Positions 17,341 to 24,430 of a stretch of DNA of 64,000 bases are shown here, piece by piece (within the stretch, counting starts at the first letter, position 1; every line of letters starts with the position of its first letter). The notes below the pieces were generated by a model, which made no database searches, was not told the origin of the DNA, and was given only the letters and a program-made list of their open reading frames with translations. The position numbers and the translations under genes were made by a program. The DNA is from Desulfonatronum thioautotrophicum (GTDB lineage: Bacteria > Desulfobacterota > Desulfovibrionia > Desulfovibrionales > Desulfonatronaceae), in NCBI RefSeq assembly GCF_000934745.1, contig NZ_JYNO01000001.1, positions 930,001 to 994,000 of the forward strand, written 5' to 3'.

Positions 17341-18851
17341 CGTGGCTGCTCCAGTTTAGCAAGAAAGTCGCGTCCCTTTGCCGTCAGACGATATCGTTGT
17401 TTACTGCTGGTGGGCTTTTCAGGGATGGTCAATTCGATCAGGCCGATTTCGAGGGCCGGGTGTAGGTAATTGTTGCGAAACGTAGGCCGATGGCTAAGAT
17501 TCAATGCATCCCGCAGTTCTCCTGATGATTTCTCCCCGTGCTCAAGTTCGCTCAACAACCGATCGACTGGGGCGAAGGACTGGGTCGGTGACTGGGTCGG
17601 TGACTGGGTCGGTGACTGGGTCGCATTGCTTTCTCTCCCTTCTTGACTTGGTCCCGACTTGGTCCCGACTTGGCCCCCTTGGGCTTCCACCTGGTCTCGA
17701 CCCGCTTCCGTGGGAATTCCAGCCTGCCCACCGCCCTCCGGTAATTCCGACCTTGGGAAAACCACGGTGAACCAATGTTCCGACACCTCAAGCTTTGGTT
17801 CGGCAACCCCGTACTCCCGACAGAGGTTGCGGATGCGCTTGATGCCCGAGCCGATGTGTTCCACCGCCTCCATGCGGTGCAGCATGGCAAAGAGCAAGGG
17901 ATTGCGCGGGATGCTCTTCACGCCGAGATCGGCCTCGGTCATCCCGGCGGGCAGGCCGCCGGGGCTGACGATTTCAAGCCGGTCCTTGAACAGATAGACA
18001 TGCACGCTGGCCGTGGAGCGGTAATCCCGATGCACCAGGGCATTCACCACAGCCTCCCGCATCGCTTCTTCCGGCAACTCCGGCCGTTCCTCGCGCTTTA
18101 CATGCTTGATGATGTACTCGACATTGATCTTCGACAGAATCCAATCCATGACTTGGCCGATCATGGAGTAGATGTCTTCGGAAAAACCGCGCCGGTCGAG
18201 AATCCGCACCTTGTCCGTGCCCATGAACAGGGCGCAGGCGACGGCTGCGCTGGTGTTGAATTTGGTGATGTCCTTGGCCAGCAGCCAAGCCCCGGCGTGG
18301 GTCACTTTTTCGTCCTTGACCAGATGCAGATTTTCCAGAGCCGTGAGTGCCTCCATATTGGCGGGAATTCTGGCTCGGCGGCGAAAGCGCTCCCAAACCT
18401 CAGCCGTTAGATCATCCGCCAGGGAAAACCGCTCGCAGGGTGTTTCATCGAAGTGGATCAACCCTTCCTTGTAGAAAAACTCGCGGATCTCGGAGCGGGA
18501 CATCTGTTGGGACGAAGCCCCTTCGCGAATAAAGAACTTGCCGCCAAAGGAGTAAGGTTTGCTGTACTGGGCCGGCACCCTGACCGCCAGCACCTCACCC
18601 ACACTTTCGATCTCCACCGCAATCGGCGGCTCGGCCGAACGGGCAATGGCCTGCACTTCGGACTTGAGCCTGTTGTGATCCTTGACCCCGGAAACCTCCC
18701 CCATGTCGGTAACGCCGAGCAGGATCACCCCGCCCGTGGCGTTGGCAAAGGCGCAGATCTCCCGCCCGAGGTTCGAGGTGCTGGAGCGCTTGAACTCGGT
18801 GGTGAAGCCTTCGCCGAGGGCGAGAAGGTTGTGGAGGCCGGATCGTTTCAT
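17337..18851 (-). CDS. AlbA_2 (Schlafen-like) ATP-binding protein with C-terminal winged helix, inside the RM operon
   Basis: 504 residues. An AlbA_2/divergent-AAA domain occupies about residues 8-120 (GEGFTTEFKRS, GREICAFANATGGVILLGV). A GHKL-type HATPase_c_4 domain sits at about 270-365 with NALVHRDYR, EIVSPGGLP and HIGSGIKRI. A low-complexity linker with four TQSP units precedes a C-terminal winged-helix-like domain ending YRLTAKGRDFL. Such proteins are frequent passengers of type I RM loci; their role is not established and may be regulatory or a second defence module. ATG 18851 is chosen because it forms an ATGA overlap with the preceding gene, with GGAGG ten bases upstream. Its stop overlaps the hsdR start in the same way. 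Confidence 0.85.
   Translation of the reverse strand: MKRSGLHNLLALGEGFTTEFKRSSTSNLGREICAFANATGGVILLGVTDMGEVSGVKDHNRLKSEVQAIARSAEPPIAVEIESVGEVLAVRVPAQYSKPYSFGGKFFIREGASSQQMSRSEIREFFYKEGLIHFDETPCERFSLADDLTAEVWERFRRRARIPANMEALTALENLHLVKDEKVTHAGAWLLAKDITKFNTSAAVACALFMGTDKVRILDRRGFSEDIYSMIGQVMDWILSKINVEYIIKHVKREERPELPEEAMREAVVNALVHRDYRSTASVHVYLFKDRLEIVSPGGLPAGMTEADLGVKSIPRNPLLFAMLHRMEAVEHIGSGIKRIRNLCREYGVAEPKLEVSEHWFTVVFPRSELPEGGGQAGIPTEAGRDQVEAQGGQVGTKSGPSQEGRESNATQSPTQSPTQSPTQSFAPVDRLLSELEHGEKSSGELRDALNLSHRPTFRNNYLHPALEIGLIELTIPEKPTSSKQRYRLTAKGRDFLAKLEQPR
17578..17624. repeat. 12-bp tandem repeat coding the TQSP linker
   Basis: The unit GACTGGGTCGGT is present three times exactly plus a partial fourth inside the ATPase gene; read on the minus strand it encodes repeated Thr-Gln-Ser-Pro. 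A second, shorter 12-base repeat (GACTTGGTCCCG) lies about 20 bases away at 17643-17670. Unit lengths are multiples of three, so copy changes would alter linker length but not frame. Confidence 0.85.
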
Positions 18852-19516
18852 ACCATCCATACCTCCATGCCATATACGGTAATCGGTTCCCGGATTTCGT
18901 TGGGGCGCGACACGCCGTGTCCGTACAATTGATCCGATTTCCATTGCGCGGGATTGTTATGGATATATTCGCGAATGCGATTCAGTTCCGGTTCATTGCG
19001 GACGATGTGTTCCCAATAATTGCGTTGCCATAATTTTGCACCGGCGGTATCACGCAGCGCGTTGACCCGTTTTGCCGATAACATTTTAAATCGACCGATT
19101 ATTTTTGGCAGTACCATGTTCCGACGTTGCGTAACGGTCATTCGTAGGGGCGATTCATGAATCGCCCCTACGTCGGCGGACAATACCAATATGCCGTGAA
19201 AATGATTGGGCATCACCACCCATTCATCCAATTCAATTTCTGCCCGGATTTTCGCGGTTTGCAACCATTCATCAACAACAATCCGCCCCGCATCGCTTAA
19301 CCGCATTTCGCCGTTCATGATTTCTCCGAACAGGCATTCCCGGTTCTGGGTGCAAATGGTGACGAAATAAGCCCCAGCCTGGGAATAATCGTATCCCTGT
19401 AACCGAATGGACCGGCGATTGCGTTGGGGCACGGATTGGGGCACGTCGCTGCATTGGGGCTCGGCACGTAAGGGCGATTCATGAATCGCCCCAACAGCGT
19501 GAAAATCGTGGCTCAT
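18848..19516 (-). CDS. RAYT: REP-associated Y1 (HUH) transposase, embedded in the restriction operon
   Basis: 222 residues of the IS200/IS605-like TnpA_REP family. The HUH motif is His105-Phe-His107 in MPNHFHGILVL. The candidate nucleophile is Tyr183 in the conserved IREYIHNNPAQW motif. The KIIGRFKMLSAKR and WQRNYWEHIVR segments are family hallmarks, so the protein looks complete. RAYTs are single-copy enzymes thought to mobilise REP palindromes. Two copies of a REP-like palindrome lie inside this gene and are translated as VGAIHESPL at residues 8-16 and 116-124. The ATG overlaps the hsdS stop (ATGA), and its own stop overlaps the next ATG, an unusual co-translational setting. Confidence 0.9.
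   Translation of the reverse strand: MSHDFHAVGAIHESPLRAEPQCSDVPQSVPQRNRRSIRLQGYDYSQAGAYFVTICTQNRECLFGEIMNGEMRLSDAGRIVVDEWLQTAKIRAEIELDEWVVMPNHFHGILVLSADVGAIHESPLRMTVTQRRNMVLPKIIGRFKMLSAKRVNALRDTAGAKLWQRNYWEHIVRNEPELNRIREYIHNNPAQWKSDQLYGHGVSRPNEIREPITVYGMEVWMV
19144..19171. repeat. REP-like perfect palindrome, copy A (inside RAYT)
   Basis: 28-bp perfect palindrome, half-site GTAGGGGCGATTCA followed by its complement. It is in frame in the RAYT gene, coding VGAIHESPL right after the HUH strand. It is identical to copy C in hsdM. Confidence 0.92.
19468..19495. repeat. REP-like palindrome, copy B (RAYT N-terminus)
   Basis: Same 28-bp palindrome with two mismatched arm positions (left arm starts GTAAGGG; the right arm ends CCCCAAC). 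It is translated as VGAIHESPL at RAYT residues 8-16, seven codons after the start. Confidence 0.88.
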
Positions 19517-20646
19517 ACCGCCACCTCCCCGTTCATCAATTTGGGCAGGAGGAGGTCGCGGGCTTTGGCGAGAGAGGTATTCTGCCGCTTCAACAATTCC
19601 ATCTGCTGGTGCAACGGCGATACCGTATCCTCGAACAATCGAAGAATCTTCTGCTCCGCGACCAGCATCGAACGGCTGTGGGCAAAATCGCGATTCAATC
19701 CGGGAACCGCAACATCCGTGCTGATGAAGGTCATTTGTTGCAGAGCGTAGTAGAGGAAGAAAGAGCAATGCCTTGAGTCGATGTAGTACACCGTATCGAT
19801 AGGATGACAATCGTCCGGCGACCAGTACACGCTGCCAACATTGCCCTTGCGACCAACGATGATGGTTGGAGCGGATACGAACGCCTTTGTGTGGGTTCCA
19901 ACAATCCCGCTTGATCCGTAAACCGGAAACGGCCCAGGAACGCGGTCGTCATTCTTCAGGGCTTTACCATATTTCAAGGGGGCGATTTCGCCCAAAGGCT
20001 TCTTCTCCCACCCATCCGGCACACCATCCACAATCTTGACGTGCTCGTGGCCTGGAAAACGAATGTGAACGAACCATTCCTTGTAGAGCAGCCGTGCCGC
20101 CTGCTCCAGCAAATGAATCCGGCGGCGGTTGTTTTCGATGAGGTTGTCGTAGGCAGAGAGGATGGAGATGATGCGTATTTGTTTTGAAAGAGAAGGAATT
20201 TGTATAGAAAATTTTCGCAAATCTCCAAGCAATAAGTTTTTTTGAGCAGCTCCAGATGCAGAATTAATAAGCCTAGTATTTTCTGATGCAAGTTTATAGT
20301 AGAGAAAATGTGGTTCTATCAGTTCTCGAATTGGTTTAAGTACAGCGACGCTTTTTTGGAATGTGGTTCTTGCTGTCTTGTCATCATCAGGTGCAATAGC
20401 AAGTCTACCGATTGTGCCACTATTGGTTAGTAAGATATCTCCAGGTTTTAGATCAGTCCGGCGATGTGTTTCTGCAAAATCAGATTGTAATATCTGTCGT
20501 GCATCATCGTAATTCAGCTTGCCATCTTTGACATCCTTGCAACTAATGAAGAAGAATCCGGATCCTTCTTCGTTTTTACAGTCTCCATGTTTGCCATCGG
20601 TGATGAGGCTACACAATTCGCCAAGGTTCCGATTGCTCAAAATCAT
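19513..20646 (-). CDS. hsdS: HsdS, type I specificity subunit
   Basis: 377 residues with the two-TRD architecture. TRD1 occupies about 1-150, followed by a conserved region with LSAYDNLIENNRRRIHLLEQAARLLYKEWF. TRD2 starts at PDGWEKKPLGEIAPLKYGKAL and ends with a second conserved helix (QMELLKRQNTSLAKARDLLLPKL). It sets the bipartite DNA target of the HsdM2S methylase and of the R2M2S nuclease. ATG 20646 forms a GTATGA overlap with the preceding 45-codon ORF; the longer reading to 20733 is in another frame of that ORF. The A/T content of the TRD1 segment (about 20150-20600) is visibly higher than its surroundings, consistent with horizontal exchange of TRDs. Confidence 0.94.
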   Translation of the reverse strand: MILSNRNLGELCSLITDGKHGDCKNEEGSGFFFISCKDVKDGKLNYDDARQILQSDFAETHRRTDLKPGDILLTNSGTIGRLAIAPDDDKTARTTFQKSVAVLKPIRELIEPHFLYYKLASENTRLINSASGAAQKNLLLGDLRKFSIQIPSLSKQIRIISILSAYDNLIENNRRRIHLLEQAARLLYKEWFVHIRFPGHEHVKIVDGVPDGWEKKPLGEIAPLKYGKALKNDDRVPGPFPVYGSSGIVGTHTKAFVSAPTIIVGRKGNVGSVYWSPDDCHPIDTVYYIDSRHCSFFLYYALQQMTFISTDVAVPGLNRDFAHSRSMLVAEQKILRLFEDTVSPLHQQMELLKRQNTSLAKARDLLLPKLMNGEVAV

Positions 20647-20780
20647 ACCCTCAGCTCCTCGGGAATCTTTTTGAACCCCGCGGCGTGGCGCATGAATTCT
20701 GCGCTCACTCCTTCCATTTCGGAAAATGTGCAACCCTCTTCATCAAAAAAGACGAAACAGCCTGTTTTACAATTTTTCAT
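20643..20780 (-). CDS. 45-residue ORF between the chimeric gene and hsdS, unknown function
   Basis: This small frame starts with an ATG at 20780 that overlaps the upstream stop (ATGA) and ends in a TGA that overlaps the hsdS ATG. Reading: MKNCKTGCFVFFDEEGC, then TFSEMEGVSAEFMRHAAGF, then KKIPEELRV. It has three cysteines in the first 17 residues and a basic C-terminal half. The double 4-base overlap in a chain where every other junction is the same strongly argues it is translated. No known family is recognised; it could be an antitoxin-like or anti-restriction/assembly peptide, or simply a coupling ORF. Confidence 0.65.
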   Translation of the reverse strand: MKNCKTGCFVFFDEEGCTFSEMEGVSAEFMRHAAGFKKIPEELRV

Positions 20781-21478
20781 ATCCCATCCTCCAGCACCTG
20801 TTTCCCTTTTTCGGTCAGTCGGTATTTCTGTGTCGGACTTTTCGGGGAGTCAGGCTGGGTCATTTCGATAAAATTACCAGTGAGGGCTGGGTCAAGGTAG
20901 TTTTTGGAAAACGTTACGCGATCTTTCAGGCCAGTGGCTTTCATCAGTTCGGCCCTGCTTACTTCTCCAATACAAACGGCCAGCAATTTTTTTACTTGCT
21001 GGGTTACTTGCTGGGTCGGTTGATGGGTGGTTGCCCCTGCATGTTCTTCAGGCCGCGCCTTCCGCGTGTCTGTCGATATGCGATGCGGTTCTGCCGGATA
21101 GACGGTGAAGCGCAGGCGCATGGCGATTTCTCGCACCAGTGGTGCGAGTTTTCCGTAGCTTGATAAGCCTCGTGAAACGCCTTCATCCGAGAGAGGTTGG
21201 ATGCGGAAAAACCAACCATTCCAGGGAACTCTAGCAGCAAATCTCCAACCAGTGGTTGGACAATTTGCTTTGTCCCAACCCTCGGATGTTTTGCGTTTGA
21301 CAATAATCCTCCCGATATCCCAGTACAGCCCAACCAATTGCTTGTTGACCGATTTCAGGGCCGCATACTGGGCCGAGCGAACCCGCTCCTTGATCTCCGT
21401 GAACGTCGTTGCGTAAGCTGCCGTTATTCCGCTCTCCCCCGGTTGCTTCAGGCTGGGTGTCTTCCCTGTTTCTTTCAT
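20777..21478 (-). CDS. Chimeric protein: DUF1016 (YhcG) N-terminal part joined to a winged-helix C-terminus
   Basis: 233 residues. Residues 15-70 match the DUF1016/YhcG N-terminal domain (ATTFTEIKERVRSAQYAAL, NKQLVGLYWDIGRIIV). The PD-(D/E)XK nuclease half of that family is absent; instead a short linker (about 80-150) leads to a winged-helix-like domain at 160-230 with RAELMKATGL and NYLDPAL, ending YRLTEKGKQVL. That last domain clearly resembles the C-terminus of the AlbA_2 protein in the same operon. The fusion probably arose by deletion or recombination, so function may be lost or changed. Its start overlaps the hsdM stop by four bases. Confidence 0.7.
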   Translation of the reverse strand: MKETGKTPSLKQPGESGITAAYATTFTEIKERVRSAQYAALKSVNKQLVGLYWDIGRIIVKRKTSEGWDKANCPTTGWRFAARVPWNGWFFRIQPLSDEGVSRGLSSYGKLAPLVREIAMRLRFTVYPAEPHRISTDTRKARPEEHAGATTHQPTQQVTQQVKKLLAVCIGEVSRAELMKATGLKDRVTFSKNYLDPALTGNFIEMTQPDSPKSPTQKYRLTEKGKQVLEDGI

Positions 21479-23625
21479 ATCCCCAGTTCCTCGAAGTTCT
21501 TCTTGATCGTCGCCGCGAGGCGAACGGCTTCGGTATTCAGATCCTCCAGCTCGACATGGATTTCCCGCAGGGCTTCCTCGAAGTCAAAGCCGTCCTCCTC
21601 CATTTCCGGGGCCACGCCCACATAGCGGCCAGGGGTCAGGCTCCAGTCATTGGCCGCGATCTCGGCCCGGTCCACCAGCTTGACCAGCCCCTCCACATCG
21701 CGGAGTTCCGCATCCGGGAAGCGTACGGTGAGCCAGTGGGCCTGTTTCCAGAAATAGCGGACCTGCTTGAGTTGTTCCACGGCCAGGGCGCGGGCTTCGT
21801 CAAGCGCCTTGATCCGTTTGCGGAGGTCGTTGGGGCGTATGCATGCGGGTGCACCCTCACCCCCGGCCCCTCTCCCAGGGGGAGAGGGAGGATTGGTTTG
21901 CCCGTTTGAGGGGTCGGATTGTGTCAGCCTGGAGGCCAGCTTGAACAGCATGTCGATCTGCTTGACCAGGTTCCGGCTGGTATCCGCCAGCGAGGAAAGC
22001 CGGTCTACGGCGGCTTTCAGTTTGCCGTTGGTGGTTTTCTGTTGTCCCCATGCCGTCTGTTGTTCGCCTATGGTCTTCCGGAAAGAATCCACGTCCGCCG
22101 TAAACAACGGGATGGCGTCATCCAATTCCTGTAGGGGCGATTCATGAATCGCCCCTACGCCCAGGGTCTTGATGAATGGTTCAACCGCATCACGCAGCGT
22201 GGCCAGCATGTCCGTGAAATCCGGTAGGGGTGACCGGCCGGTCGCGCCGACTACGACGTTGAAACATGCCGCAGCCTCGTCCAGCATACGTCGGCAATAT
22301 TCGGCTACAAGCTCGAGGTAGCGTTCGGTCTCGCCCCGGTAGAGCCAGACAATGGCCAAGAGGTTTCGCTCTTGCTCTGGCGAAAAATCAAAAATCTTGC
22401 GCGTGACCTTGCGGTAGATGTTCCTGGCGTCGACCATCAGCACCTTGTCGCTGTGCGCTTCGGGCTTGGCGCGATTGAGAAACCAGAGTTCGCAAGGGAC
22501 GGTTCGGGTGTAGAAAAAGTTCGAACGAATAGCGATCATGATGTCCACGTCGCCGGTCTCGATCAGCTTTTGGCGGACCTTGGCTTCGTCGCGACCGGCG
22601 CTGGAGGCCTGGGAGGACATCACGAACCCGGCCCGGCCTTGCTCGTTCAGGTAGCTGTAGAAGTAGCTGATCCAGATGTAGTTGCCGTTGGAGACCTTGC
22701 CCTTCTTGTTCACTCCGGGCAGGCCGAAGGGCAGGCGGGGGTCGGTCTTGACCTTATCCGCGTCGATTTCGTCCACGTTGAAGGGCGGGTTGGCCATGAC
22801 GTAATCGGCCTTGCCCAGCAGCTCGTGCGGGTCCTCGTAGTAGGTGATGGCTCGCTGGATGTCGCCTTCAAGGCCGTGCACGGCCAGGTTCATCTTGGCC
22901 AGACGGATGGTGGTGGCGTTTTTTTCCAGGCCGTAAAAGGTCAGCCTGTCCACCGGGTTCTGCCCCTGTTCCTCCACGATGCGGGCGCTCTGCACGAACA
23001 TGCCGCCGCTGCCGCTGGCCGGATCGAGCAGACTGCCGCCTTGCGGGTCGATGACGTGGGCAATGAGGGAGACCAGAGACACCGGAGTGAAGAATTCGCC
23101 GCCGTCGTGGGCCTTCTGGTCCGCGAACTGGGTCAGGAAGTATTCGTAGATCCGCCCGAACACGTCCCCGGAGACCCGCTTCAGCTCTTCCGGGTTCAGG
23201 GTGCGCAGCAGCTGCCCGAGGACGGGATTGCTCAGCTCCTGATATTCGCTTTTGGGGAGGACGCCGCGCAGGCTTTCGTAATCGGCCTCGATGGATTCCA
23301 TGGCCTCGATGATGGCCTTGGCCCGGTCGTCTCCGTCGGACAGAGCGACAAGGGAGTCGAACTGGGCTTCAGGTCGGAGGTAAATGGAGCTTTTCTGGGA
23401 GAAATCCTCCTTGGTCAACGCACGGGTCTTGCCGCCGCGGGTGGGCAGGTTGGCCTCGATGGCGTCTTTGACCGCCAGGAAACGGCTGTAAGCATGCCGC
23501 AGAAAGATCAGGCCCATCACGGGCAGAAAATACTCGTTGCTGGCGTAATTTGAATTCGCCCGCAGCATGTCTGCCGCGCTCCAGAGTCGTTTTTCAATGG
23601 CTTCGATATGTTCCAGTTGGGCCAA
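21475..23625 (-). CDS. hsdM: HsdM, type I N6-adenine methyltransferase subunit, carrying palindrome-derived inserts
   Basis: 716 residues, somewhat longer than the usual 500-650. HsdM_N helices occupy about 5-140. The methyltransferase core has GEFFTPVSLV (177-186), SAM motif LLDPASGSGGMF (199-210) and catalytic NPPF (279-282). The C-terminal helical region holds three in-frame inserts: VGATGRSPL 459-467, VGAIHESPL 490-498 and a Pro/Gly-rich PPSPPGRGAGGEG near 579-591. All lie outside the catalytic core, so activity may survive. The start is a TTG at 23625 with GGAG seven bases upstream; the next in-frame Met would delete part of HsdM_N. First gene of the operon. Confidence 0.95.
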   Translation of the reverse strand: MAQLEHIEAIEKRLWSAADMLRANSNYASNEYFLPVMGLIFLRHAYSRFLAVKDAIEANLPTRGGKTRALTKEDFSQKSSIYLRPEAQFDSLVALSDGDDRAKAIIEAMESIEADYESLRGVLPKSEYQELSNPVLGQLLRTLNPEELKRVSGDVFGRIYEYFLTQFADQKAHDGGEFFTPVSLVSLIAHVIDPQGGSLLDPASGSGGMFVQSARIVEEQGQNPVDRLTFYGLEKNATTIRLAKMNLAVHGLEGDIQRAITYYEDPHELLGKADYVMANPPFNVDEIDADKVKTDPRLPFGLPGVNKKGKVSNGNYIWISYFYSYLNEQGRAGFVMSSQASSAGRDEAKVRQKLIETGDVDIMIAIRSNFFYTRTVPCELWFLNRAKPEAHSDKVLMVDARNIYRKVTRKIFDFSPEQERNLLAIVWLYRGETERYLELVAEYCRRMLDEAAACFNVVVGATGRSPLPDFTDMLATLRDAVEPFIKTLGVGAIHESPLQELDDAIPLFTADVDSFRKTIGEQQTAWGQQKTTNGKLKAAVDRLSSLADTSRNLVKQIDMLFKLASRLTQSDPSNGQTNPPSPPGRGAGGEGAPACIRPNDLRKRIKALDEARALAVEQLKQVRYFWKQAHWLTVRFPDAELRDVEGLVKLVDRAEIAANDWSLTPGRYVGVAPEMEEDGFDFEEALREIHVELEDLNTEAVRLAATIKKNFEELGI
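21855..21888. repeat. Second-type palindromic repeat inside hsdM
   Basis: A C-rich lead followed by an inverted repeat CCCTCTCCC / GGGAGAGGG with a short centre. It is in frame, coding the PPSPPGRGAGGEG stretch. Similar CCTCTCCC...GGGAGAGG elements are seen between genes of many proteobacteria; this one is inside a gene. Confidence 0.75.
22131..22158. repeat. REP-like perfect palindrome, copy C (inside hsdM)
   Basis: 28-bp perfect palindrome identical to copy A in the RAYT gene, translated as HsdM residues 490-498 (VGAIHESPL) plus one base of the next codon. Confidence 0.92.
22224..22251. repeat. Variant REP-like palindrome, copy D (inside hsdM)
   Basis: 28 bases centred on CCGGCCGG, arms differing at three positions (GTAGGGGTGACCGG on the plus strand). 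It codes VGATGRSPL at HsdM 459-467, the same codon frame as copy C, 66 bases away. It is a variant arm sequence of the same element family. Confidence 0.75.
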
Positions 23626-23790
23626 GGTGGTGCTCCGTTTATTTTGGAACTAGGCGGGATTTAGTTTATTTTTTGCGATACGGATGCGTCTGGAAAGATG
23701 CGGCCTTGAACTCGGAAGTATCTCTGCGTTGATGGATCTTCTGCAGCCGAGTTACTTGCTCCATGGCCTGAACAGTTATCCCTGAACAGC

Positions 23791-24098
23791 TACCAGGGAA
23801 GGCTGATAGGCTGCCGGTGGAGCGTAGCCCAGCAGGGTGCAGATGGTGGCCGCGACATTGGCTAGGCCGGGGGGTCTGGGGCTGAGGTCAGGCGGAGGGT
23901 GTTTTGACCGTGGAAGTCCTTGACGATGAACGGCACCGAGTTCAGGGTATGGGCGACCATGGGTGACCGTTTGCCGTTTTTTTCGGTCCACATGCATTCG
24001 GCGTTGCCGTGGTCCGAGGTGATGACGGCAATGCCGCCGGCATCGGCGACGGCGTCCGGAATGCATCCCAGGCAGAGGTCCACGGTGGCCACGGCAAT
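23791..24098 (-). pseudogene. Frameshifted partial copy of the gpmI 3' end
   Basis: About 305 bp closely resembles the 3' end of the intact gpmI (25190-25497), including the segment coding SDHGNAECMWTEKNGKRSP. Extra bases near 23870 (six Gs where the intact gene has four) break the frame, after which the C-terminus PGLANVAATICTLLGY continues in another frame. Similarity stops abruptly at GTGGCCACGGCAAT, where a GGDEF fragment begins on the other strand. It has no start and is non-functional. Confidence 0.85.
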
Positions 24099-24339
24099 CT
24101 ACGGCCACCTGGACGGGGACAACGTGCTCAAAGCCTTGACCCGACTGCTCGCTCCGGGCAATGATTTGGACAGTGGCAAGCTCCTGGCGGAAAAGCTTCG
24201 CCTTGCTGTAGTTGATCACGACTTTCCCATCCCATGTACCGTCCCCTCCAGCTTCGGTGTCGCGGCCTATCAGCCTGGCGACACGGAATTGAGCCTGGCC
24301 AACCGTGCAGACCAAGCGCTGTATCGGGCCAAGGAGTAG
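24097..24339 (+). pseudogene. C-terminal remnant of a GGDEF (diguanylate cyclase) domain
   Basis: About 80 codons read IYGHLDGDNVLKALTRLL, AEKLRLAVVDHDF, then PSSFGVAAY and NRADQALYRAKE. This is the second half of a GGDEF domain, after the position where the GGDEF signature itself should be. Everything upstream is replaced by the reverse-oriented gpmI fragment, so no intact start, sensor or active site remains. A longer frame from 23920 merely fuses antisense gpmI codons to it. Confidence 0.8.
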
Positions 24340-24430
24340 GGGCGGAACCGGGTTGAAGTGATGCAGACGTGACGGATTGGTCTTCCGGGTCGGACAGTCC
24401 TTCGACCCGAAAGAACCGTCGCAGTTTGGC

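Noticed and set aside
17578-17670. Phase variation of the AlbA_2/ATPase gene through its repeats
   Set aside because: Both repeat units are 12 bp, so changes in number cannot shift the frame; only linker length would change.
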